Source: Pseudarthrobacter chlorophenolicus (GTDB lineage: Bacteria > Actinomycetota > Actinomycetes > Actinomycetales > Micrococcaceae). Taken from it: a stretch of 64,000 nucleotides of DNA. The DNA lies in contig NZ_JZTW01000005.1 in the NCBI RefSeq assembly GCF_000962805.1, forward strand, positions 156,110-220,109, given 5' to 3'. Numbering within the stretch: the stretch's first letter is position 1; each line of letters starts with the position of its first letter. Shown here piece by piece: positions 56,093 through 64,000 of the stretch. The notes below the pieces were generated by a model. It searched no databases. It had not been told where the DNA came from and saw only the letters and a list, made by a program, of their open reading frames with translations. The position numbers were made by a program, and so were the translations under genes.

Positions 56093-57676
56093 GTGTTCAA
56101 TTCACTCTCTGACCGGTTGACAGCAACCTTCAAGAATCTCCGCGGCAAGGGCCGCCTGACGGAGGCCGACGTCGATGCCACCGTCCGGGAGATCCGCCGC
56201 GCCCTGCTGGACGCGGACGTTGCCGTTCCCGTGGTGCGGGAATTCACCGGCCGCGTGCGCGAACGTGCGTTGGGCGCCGAGGTTTCAGCAGCGCTGAACC
56301 CCAGCCAGCAGATCGTCAAGATCGTCAACGAGGAACTCAAGGAGATCCTCGGCGGCGAAACCCGGCGCATCCGGCTGGCCAAGAACGGCCCCACCATCAT
56401 CATGCTGGCAGGCCTTCAGGGTGCGGGTAAGACCACCCTCGCCGGCAAGCTGTCCAAATGGCTGAAGTCGCAGGGACACAGCCCCATCCTGGTGGCCTGT
56501 GACCTGCAGCGTCCCAACGCGGTGACCCAGCTCCAGGTGGTTGGCCAGCGTGCCAACGTGCCGGTTTTCGCCCCCCACCCGGGTGCCACCTCAACCGAGC
56601 TTGAGCACCCGGCCGGAGACCCCGTCGCCGTTGCCCGCGCCGGCGTTGAGGAAGCCCGCCAGAAGCTGCACGACGTCGTCATCGTCGACACCGCCGGACG
56701 CCTCGGCGTTGACGCGGACATGATGGAGCAGGCGCGCCAGATCCGCCGTGCCATTGTGCCCAACGAAGTCCTCTTCGTCATTGACTCGATGATCGGCCAG
56801 GACGCCGTGAACACGGCCCTGGCGTTTGACGAGGGCGTCAACTTCACCGGCATCGTCCTGTCGAAGCTCGACGGCGATGCCCGCGGTGGTGCCGCGCTGT
56901 CCGTCTCCTCGGTCACCGGCAAGCCCGTCATGTTCGCGTCCACCGGTGAGGGCCTGGACGACTTTGAGCTTTTCCACCCGGACCGGATGGCCTCGCGCAT
57001 CCTGGACATGGGCGACGTCCTCACGCTGATTGAGCAGGCCGAGAAGTCCTGGGACAAAGACGAAGCTGCCCGGATGGCGAAGAAATTCGCCGACCAGGAA
57101 GACTTCACCCTTGACGACTTCCTGGCCCAGATGCAGCAGATCCGCAACATGGGCTCCATGAAGAAAATGCTCATGATGATGCCTGGTGCCCAGAACATCC
57201 GCCAGCAGCTGGAGCAGTTCGACGAACGCGAGATTGACCGCGTTGAAGCCATTGTCCGGTCCATGACCCCGCACGAACGCGTGGCCCCGAAGATCATCAA
57301 CGGTTCGCGGCGCGCCCGCATCGCCCGTGGTTCCGGTGTGCACGTCTCCGAGGTCAATGGCTTGTTGGAACGCTTCGCACAGGCCCAGAAAATGATGAAG
57401 AAGATGGCCCAGGGCGGCATGCCAGGGATGCCCGGAATGCCTGGCCTCCCCGGTGCCGGGGGCGGCACGCGGAAGAACGCAAAGAACGCACCCAAGAAGA
57501 AGGCCCGGTCCGGCAACCCGGCGAAGGCCGCCCAGGAACGCAAGGACGCCGAAGCGCGCCGCGCCAATGCGTCCAAGGCGCTGCCCACCGGAGCTTCCTT
57601 CGGCCAGCAGGCGGGTGACTTCGACCCGTCCCAGATGAACCTGCCCAAGGGTTTCGATAAGTTCCTGGGGAAGTAG
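56093..57676 (+). CDS. ffh: Signal recognition particle protein Ffh
   Basis: Ffh binds signal sequences and the 4.5S RNA and docks with FtsY. The 527-residue GTPase has G1 GLQGAGKTT at 107-115, DTAGRLGVDADM, and a methionine-rich M domain. A Met/Gly/Pro stretch (MPGMPGMPGLPG) and a basic tail follow near the C-terminus. The start is GTG 56093. A hairpin terminator lies downstream. Confidence 0.96.
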   Translation: MFNSLSDRLTATFKNLRGKGRLTEADVDATVREIRRALLDADVAVPVVREFTGRVRERALGAEVSAALNPSQQIVKIVNEELKEILGGETRRIRLAKNGPTIIMLAGLQGAGKTTLAGKLSKWLKSQGHSPILVACDLQRPNAVTQLQVVGQRANVPVFAPHPGATSTELEHPAGDPVAVARAGVEEARQKLHDVVIVDTAGRLGVDADMMEQARQIRRAIVPNEVLFVIDSMIGQDAVNTALAFDEGVNFTGIVLSKLDGDARGGAALSVSSVTGKPVMFASTGEGLDDFELFHPDRMASRILDMGDVLTLIEQAEKSWDKDEAARMAKKFADQEDFTLDDFLAQMQQIRNMGSMKKMLMMMPGAQNIRQQLEQFDEREIDRVEAIVRSMTPHERVAPKIINGSRRARIARGSGVHVSEVNGLLERFAQAQKMMKKMAQGGMPGMPGMPGLPGAGGGTRKNAKNAPKKKARSGNPAKAAQERKDAEARRANASKALPTGASFGQQAGDFDPSQMNLPKGFDKFLGK

Positions 57677-57691
57677 GAACCTCCCCGCAAT

Positions 57692-57743
57692 CAGCGCCAA
57701 GTGTTGTCGGAAACGCGCCAACGACACTTGGCGCTGTTCAGTT
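57692..57743. terminator. Terminator after ffh with nested repeats
   Basis: A 19-bp stem (57692-57710 with 57718-57736, two wobbles) is followed by TTCAGTT. GCGCCAA occurs at 57694-57700 and 57715-57721, and TTGGCGC at 57728-57734, so two mutually exclusive hairpins can form. Confidence 0.7.
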
Positions 57744-57775
57744 AAGATGCCGGCGCCGTGGAATAGGGTTGGGGG

Positions 57776-58510
57776 ATGTTCAAGCAGAGGGTAGTGTTCG
57801 TGCACGGCTCGGGGAGCTTCGGCGCCGCCGCCTGGCCCCGGCAGCACGGCATGGCGCTGATGTACGATGCGCTGTTCCTCCGCCGGCACGGGTACCACAG
57901 CACCGCCGAGCCCCTGGAGTCCTCCTTTGCGGAGGACACAGCCATCGTGCTGCGTTCCCTGGGCGATGACGGGCGCGGTGCTGCCGGCGGACACGTGGTG
58001 GCTCACGCGCAGGGAGCCATTCCGGCCATGATGGCGGCCGTGGAGCGCCCGGACCTTGTTCATTCGCTGACCCTGGTGGAACCGGCCTGCCTTTCCCTCA
58101 CCGCGGAGCTGCCCGCAACCGCCGCCCACATCCGGATGATGAAGCCGCTGTTCGACGTCCGCCACCAGCTCAGCGACGAAGACTTCCAACGGGAGTTCGT
58201 CCGCCGCGTCTACGCCGCGGACCTGCACCAGCCAGCCACTCTCGAGGAGAAGCGCTCAGCCCGCCGGCTGCGGCTGCAGTCACCCTCCTGGGAGGCGCCG
58301 CTTCACATCGTTCCGGGCGTCCCCACACTGGTCCTCACCGGCGGGTGGGAGCCACTCTATGAGGAAATTGCCGGGTACCTCCGGGAGACCGGCGCACTGC
58401 ACCGTGTTGCCGCCGGCGGGCACCGGCCCCACGATTCAGCCGACGGCAACCGGGCCATCCGGCAGTTCCTCGCCGATGTCAGCCGGAGTGAACCGGCCCG
58501 GGCCTCTTAG
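57776..58510 (+). CDS. Alpha/beta-hydrolase-fold protein, nucleophile missing
   Basis: This 244-residue protein has the oxyanion motif VHGSGSFG near residue 9, a late acid/His region (GGHRPHDSADG), and a hydrolase-fold length. The nucleophile elbow, normally GxSxG, reads AHAQG at residues 76-80 with Ala78 in the Ser position. It is probably inactive as an esterase, or uses other chemistry. It lies between ffh and thiC on the opposite strand from thiC. No function can be named. Confidence 0.78.
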   Translation: MFKQRVVFVHGSGSFGAAAWPRQHGMALMYDALFLRRHGYHSTAEPLESSFAEDTAIVLRSLGDDGRGAAGGHVVAHAQGAIPAMMAAVERPDLVHSLTLVEPACLSLTAELPATAAHIRMMKPLFDVRHQLSDEDFQREFVRRVYAADLHQPATLEEKRSARRLRLQSPSWEAPLHIVPGVPTLVLTGGWEPLYEEIAGYLRETGALHRVAAGGHRPHDSADGNRAIRQFLADVSRSEPARAS

Positions 58511-58559
58511 CTGCGCGGGCCGGTCAGGGGCAACCCGCCGGTCACCGCCGGCGGCAGGC

Positions 58560-60474
<1,915 letters not shown>

Positions 60475-60571
60475 CAGGAACGAAGCTACCACACGCGCTG
60501 TAGGGGCAAGTGCTGACAGCCCTGTCATATTTGCCGGTGCTAGCCTGACCGGGCAGGAAGAGGAGGCATCC

Positions 60572-61654
60572 ATGCCATACATCATCGGTTTTAGCGGCAC
60601 CGCCCTTTCGGGACCGGACAGGGAGCGGCACGGCCTGTGGTCCGTGGACGGACGCCTGACATTTACCCGTCCGGAGGCCGGCCCGGACGTTGTGCTGGAC
60701 GGCTGGGTGCTGCCCGGCTTTGTTGACGCCCACTGCCACATTGGCCTGGGCCCTGCCGGTCCGGTAGACGCCGATGAAGCCGAAGCCCAGGCCCGCGCCG
60801 ACCTGGACTCGGGCACGCTGCTGATCCGGGACGCGGGATCGCCCGCCGACACCCGCTGGATGCAAGGCGGCCGGGATTTCCCGCTGCTGATCCGTGCCGG
60901 GCGGCACGTCGCACGGACGCGCCGTTACCTTCGGGGATTCGCCCACGAGGTGGAGCCTGAGGGGCTCGTGGAGGCCGTACGTAAGCAAGCCCGCGACGGC
61001 GACGGCTGGGTCAAGCTCGTTGGGGACTGGATCGAGCGGAGCGCCGGCGACCTTGCGCCATCATTTCCCGCCGGCGTCGTCCGCGATGCCATCAGTGCCG
61101 CACACGACGAAGGTGCCCGCGTTACCGCCCACTGCTTTGCCGAAGACACCCTGGACCAGATGCTCGATGCAGGCATTGACTGCATCGAGCACGCCACCGG
61201 CTTGCTGCCCAGGCACCTGCCGCGGTTCGTGGAGCAGGGCGTACCCATCGTGCCCACGCTGGTCAATATCGCCACGTTCCCGGATATTGCCGCCCAAGCC
61301 AGGCCCAAGTTTCCGGTGTACGCCGACCACATGATGGCGCTCTGGGAACGCCGGCTGGAACGCGTAGGGGAGGCCTGGGAAGCCGGCGTGCGGATCTTCG
61401 CCGGAACGGATGCCGGCAGCGTGATCCGACACGGCAGGATCGCGGACGAAATCCTTACACTGCACGCGGCGGGCTTGCCCGCGGCCGAGGCGCTCAATGC
61501 GGCCAGTTGGGCCGCCCGTGCGTGGCTGGGCGCTGACGGGCTGGCAGAAGGGGCGCGTGCCGACGTCGTGCTGTTCCGGGACGATCCCCGGAGGACCCTG
61601 GAGACCGTGGCTCACCCATCCCACGTGGTTTTGGGCGGCCACGTGGTCCGCTAA
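60572..61654 (+). CDS. Amidohydrolase-family protein
   Basis: This 360-residue protein has the metal motif VDAHCHIG, a second His pair region (TAHCFAEDT and IEHATG), and the Asp in FAGTDAGSVIRHG. The pattern fits imidazolonepropionase-like amidohydrolases that cleave C-N bonds. The substrate is unknown. I chose ATG 60572 because AGGAGG lies 5 bases upstream; the longer open frame would cross the riboswitch. It is divergent from thiC. Confidence 0.88.
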   Translation: MPYIIGFSGTALSGPDRERHGLWSVDGRLTFTRPEAGPDVVLDGWVLPGFVDAHCHIGLGPAGPVDADEAEAQARADLDSGTLLIRDAGSPADTRWMQGGRDFPLLIRAGRHVARTRRYLRGFAHEVEPEGLVEAVRKQARDGDGWVKLVGDWIERSAGDLAPSFPAGVVRDAISAAHDEGARVTAHCFAEDTLDQMLDAGIDCIEHATGLLPRHLPRFVEQGVPIVPTLVNIATFPDIAAQARPKFPVYADHMMALWERRLERVGEAWEAGVRIFAGTDAGSVIRHGRIADEILTLHAAGLPAAEALNAASWAARAWLGADGLAEGARADVVLFRDDPRRTLETVAHPSHVVLGGHVVR

Positions 61655-61672
61655 GGAAACCTCCGTCCTGCA

Positions 61673-61702
61673 CTTGGAATAAATTGAAGCTTCAAGTAAT
61701 TT
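61673..61702 (+). promoter_or_regulatory. VOC-gene promoter with palindromic operator in the spacer
   Basis: CTTGGA (61673-61678), 18 bases and TAATTT (61697-61702) form a plausible promoter. Its spacer holds the perfect 12-bp palindrome TTGAAGCTTCAA (61684-61695). An outer ACTTG/CAAGT repeat also flanks it. A repressor, perhaps MarR-type, could block polymerase here. Confidence 0.6.
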
Positions 61703-61755
61703 TAACTCATGACAGGCCGCCCCATCCGGCAGGCCTCCAGACGAGGGAGCGTTCA

Positions 61756-62631
61756 ATGACTGCAGAAGCCACCAGCCAGGATCTTCTTCCTGCCGATCTC
61801 GCCATGGGCACCGTGATGCTCAAGGTCGGCAACATGAAGGTCATGACCGACTACTACCAGCGCGCACTGGGGCTCGAGGTGGTCGCGGAGCAGGACGGCG
61901 GCCTCTACCTTGGCCGCCTCGGCAAGCCGCTGGTCCACCTCGCTCCGGCCCCCGGACTGACCATTCCCGGCAGGGGAGAGGCAGGCCTGTTCCACACGGC
62001 CCTCCTGTTCGAGGACCAGGCGGCGCTCGCCGCCACGGTGGCCACCGCAGCCCAGTTCGAACCCCGCTCCTTCACGGGCAGCGCGGACCACCTGGTCAGC
62101 GAAGCCTTCTACTTCACTGATCCCGAGGGCAATGGCATCGAGCTCTACTGGGACCGCCCGCGAAGCAACTGGTCCTGGAACGGCACCGACGTGGTGATGG
62201 ACAGCCTGGCGCTGCCGCCCCAGCGCTACCTGGAACAGCACCTTTCGGAAGAGTCCCTCCAGGGGCAGCGGCAGACCACCGCCGGGGTAGGCCACGTCCA
62301 CCTCCAGGTGGGCGACGTCCAGTCGGCACGCGACTTCTATGTGGGAACCCTCGGCTTTGAAAAGACGGCCGGCTGGCACGGGCAGGCCCTCTTCGTCTCC
62401 GCGGGCCGCTACCACCACCACATGGCCATGAACGTCTGGAACAGCCGCGGCGCCGGTCCGCGGAAAGACACCCTTGGCCTCGGTGAGGTCCTCATCGAGG
62501 TTCCATCCGGTGACGACGTCGGCGCGCTCGCTGACCGCCTGAAGGTCGCCGGGGTCTCCTCGCACCACACCGGCGCTGAGCTGCGCTTCGAGGACCCATG
62601 GCGCAACAGCATCCGGGTTGCGGTGCGCTGA
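61756..62631 (+). CDS. VOC-family protein, two domains (catechol dioxygenase-like)
   Basis: This 291-residue protein has two VOC modules, at about residues 14-130 and 170-290. Likely metal ligands are His in HVHLQVGD, His in HHHMAMN and Glu in ELRFED, as in ring-cleaving extradiol dioxygenases of the MhqA/CatE type. I chose ATG 61756 because GAGGGAG lies upstream; a longer frame starts at 61684 inside the operator. The promoter carries a palindromic operator. Confidence 0.85.
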   Translation: MTAEATSQDLLPADLAMGTVMLKVGNMKVMTDYYQRALGLEVVAEQDGGLYLGRLGKPLVHLAPAPGLTIPGRGEAGLFHTALLFEDQAALAATVATAAQFEPRSFTGSADHLVSEAFYFTDPEGNGIELYWDRPRSNWSWNGTDVVMDSLALPPQRYLEQHLSEESLQGQRQTTAGVGHVHLQVGDVQSARDFYVGTLGFEKTAGWHGQALFVSAGRYHHHMAMNVWNSRGAGPRKDTLGLGEVLIEVPSGDDVGALADRLKVAGVSSHHTGAELRFEDPWRNSIRVAVR

Positions 62632-62648
62632 GCGGCCCTCCCGCGTAC

Positions 62649-62693
62649 TAGGCTGAAACCGTTAGACCGGGGATGCCAGGAAGGTATCCCCGG
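62649..62693 (+). promoter_or_regulatory. Candidate -10 and leader hairpin upstream of the hypothetical gene
   Basis: TAGGCT (62649-62654) may be a -10. The predicted leader carries CCGGGGAT (62667-62674) paired with ATCCCCGG (62686-62693), which could instead act as a terminator for the VOC gene, although no T-run follows. Confidence 0.35.
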
Positions 62694-62727
62694 CGCGCCG
62701 TACCGTACACGGAAGAGGTCACTTCCC

Positions 62728-63168
62728 ATGGGTTTTACCGAAATCTTCGTAGCCACCCACGATGCCGCCCTGAAGCGCGCAGGAACCCTTGATGGCGGGG
62801 GCACCCCGCCCGCCGCCGACGCGGTCCGGATCCCCGGCATCAGCGACTTCGAAGTAGAGCAGCTCGGAGACCTGGCAGGTACTGCGGTCCATGCGGGCGG
62901 CGCCGACTACGAACTGACGATGGTGGACGTGGCCAGCGACTCCCTGCTGGCCGTCCCCCCGGCCATGGTCCGCGCCCTGGCTGACCTGCTCACCTACGAA
63001 ACTGAAGGCGAGGGTGATGTCCTCGAGGACGTTGCAGCGCAATGGGCCGCGCAGGACGACATGCCGTTCGACGCCGGGCAGGCGCAAACCTACGTCCGGC
63101 AGCTTGCTGAACTGGCGGGCGGAATCGGTGATTCAGAGCGTTCGGGACTGTACGTCTGGTCCGCCTGA
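62728..63168 (+). CDS. Hypothetical small acidic protein
   Basis: I do not recognise this 146-residue soluble protein. It is acidic, without membrane helices or signal peptide, and has no cysteines. The N-terminus reads FTEIFVATHDAALKRAG. GGAAGAGG lies upstream of ATG 62728, and a GGAAG/CTTCC pair could partly fold over it. It stands alone between the VOC gene and rpsP; GCGGGG/CCCCGC near 63210-63226 follows as a hairpin. Confidence 0.7.
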   Translation: MGFTEIFVATHDAALKRAGTLDGGGTPPAADAVRIPGISDFEVEQLGDLAGTAVHAGGADYELTMVDVASDSLLAVPPAMVRALADLLTYETEGEGDVLEDVAAQWAAQDDMPFDAGQAQTYVRQLAELAGGIGDSERSGLYVWSA

Positions 63169-63232
63169 CCTCACCCCGGCGGGCCAAACCGGGCAGGGCC
63201 CGGCGCTGTCCCCGCGAACGCGGGGCGCCGAG

Positions 63233-63261
63233 TCGAAATCCTCCCGCTGATCTGGCACAAT
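63233..63261 (+). promoter_or_regulatory. rpsP promoter and long leader
   Basis: TCGAAA (63233-63238), 17 bases and CACAAT (63256-63261) form a fair promoter. The leader of about 125 bases before rpsP is long for this window and may hold regulatory structure. Confidence 0.45.
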
Positions 63262-63393
63262 GGACAGGTACTCGATCTGCGTGGCCCCTCTCTCCGCGTC
63301 TGGATCCTGTCCTTCGAGCCCGCAAGTACGGCCCGCCCCACGGGTGCAGAACGCCGGGTTCACCCCTTTTCTGAAACAGGAGTGACCACAAAA

Positions 63394-63798
63394 GTGGCCG
63401 TAAAGATTCGCCTTAAGCGCTTCGGCAAGATGCGCGCCCCGTACTACCGCATCGTCGTCATGGACTCACGCGCCAAGCGTGACGGCCGTGCCATCGAAGA
63501 GATCGGCAAGTACCACCCCACCGAAGAGCCCTCGTACATCGAGGTCGCTTCCGAGCGTGCACAGTACTGGCTCTCCGTCGGTGCCCAGCCGTCCGAGCAG
63601 GTTGCCGCGATCCTCAAGATCACCGGTGACTGGCAGAAGTTCAAGGGCCTCCCGGGCCAGGAAGGCACCCTGAAGACCAAGGGCGAGAAGGAAGCCTTCG
63701 TCGCACCGGAGAAGGGTTCCGTCATCATCCCGGAAGCCATCACCAAGAAGGCTTCCAAGTCTGAGGCAGCCGAAGCAGAGACTACCGAGGCTGAGTAA
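63394..63798 (+). CDS. rpsP: 30S ribosomal protein S16
   Basis: S16 is a small-subunit assembly protein. The 134-residue chain begins [20 protein letters not shown] and has the long acidic, Ala/Glu-rich tail usual in actinobacteria. I chose GTG 63394 because AGGAG (63378-63382) overlaps the earlier in-frame GTG 63382 and so cannot serve it. khpA begins one base after the stop. rimM and trmD would be expected next, outside the window. Confidence 0.96.
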   Translation: MAVKIRLKRFGKMRAPYYRIVVMDSRAKRDGRAIEEIGKYHPTEEPSYIEVASERAQYWLSVGAQPSEQVAAILKITGDWQKFKGLPGQEGTLKTKGEKEAFVAPEKGSVIIPEAITKKASKSEAAEAETTEAE

Positions 63799-63799
63799 G

Positions 63800-64000
63800 T
63801 TGCTGGCAGACGCGCTGGAGCACCTGGTCCGCGGAATCGTTGATTCCCCGGACGACGTCACGGTCAATTCGAAGAACAACCGCCGCGGGGATACCCTCGA
63901 GGTTCGTGTTCACCAGGATGACCTGGGGCGGGTGATCGGCCGCCAGGGCCGCACGGCGCGCGCATTGCGCACCGTCGTGGCAGCGCTGGCCGGCGGCGAG
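63800..64000 (+). CDS. khpA: KH-domain RNA-binding protein KhpA (partial, runs off window end)
   Basis: The frame from TTG 63800 reads LADALEHLVRGIVDSPDDV and continues to the window edge without a stop (67 codons seen). The KH loop GXXG is present as IGRQGRTARAL. KhpA, with KhpB, binds RNA and affects cell division and elongation. The rpsP-khpA order is conserved. The start follows the rpsP stop by one base. Confidence 0.9.
   Translation, partial: MLADALEHLVRGIVDSPDDVTVNSKNNRRGDTLEVRVHQDDLGRVIGRQGRTARALRTVVAALAGGE

Overview
This window is a high-GC actinobacterial chromosome segment. It most resembles Arthrobacter/Pseudarthrobacter (Micrococcaceae). The evidence is the strong G/C-ending codon use, frequent GTG/TTG starts, many apparently leaderless promoters (TANNNT about 6-7 nt before the start codon), a short actinobacterial methionyl-tRNA synthetase, and the conserved order thiL-DAK2-recG-rsmD ... 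coaD-DUF177-rpmF-rnc-mutM ... smc-ftsY ... ffh ... rpsP-khpA. The species name is an inference from general knowledge; no database was searched.

Layout. 0.2-10.8 kb holds two MacB/FtsX-type ABC modules, one on the + strand followed by metG, and one on the - strand preceded by a histidine kinase/response regulator pair; a shared sequence lies upstream of the kinase and of the ABC genes. 10.9-18 kb holds leuB, ilvE, a metallo-beta-lactamase-fold hydrolase, an FAH-family enzyme, gltX and a HAD hydrolase. 18-20.3 kb holds a frameshifted heptad-repeat membrane protein with tandem operator-like palindromes upstream, then tRNA-Gln(CTG) and tRNA-Glu(CTC). 20.3-25.4 kb holds an acyltransferase, two overlapping dynamin-like/YfjP-like GTPases and a DUF1697 protein. 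25.4-32.8 kb holds an IclR regulator divergent from leuCD, then murA, a lysophosphatidate-type acyltransferase, gpsA and ddl (leucine, envelope and phospholipid synthesis). 32.8-43.7 kb is a housekeeping block (thiL, DAK2, recG, rsmD, coaD, DUF177, rpmF, rnc, mutM). 43.8-46.2 kb is an MFS transporter plus a beta-propeller-like protein placed between mutM and smc. 46.4-57.7 kb holds smc, ftsY, an MFS transporter, amt-glnK, zwf and ffh. 57.8-64 kb holds an alpha/beta hydrolase without the nucleophile serine, TPP-riboswitch-controlled thiC, an amidohydrolase, a two-domain VOC protein with an operator in its promoter, a small unknown protein, rpsP and the start of khpA.

I see no IS element, prophage, CRISPR array or cas gene. 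Most of the window is core chromosome. The less ordinary signals are regulatory (shared two-component site, tandem TTACT-N4-RGTAA operators, palindromes inside promoter spacers), translational (a probable ATT start for the DUF177 gene, widespread leaderless starts), and a few degenerate or broken proteins. I found no convincing undescribed multi-gene defence or mobile system; the tandem GTPases and the two-component/ABC module are the best candidates for further study.
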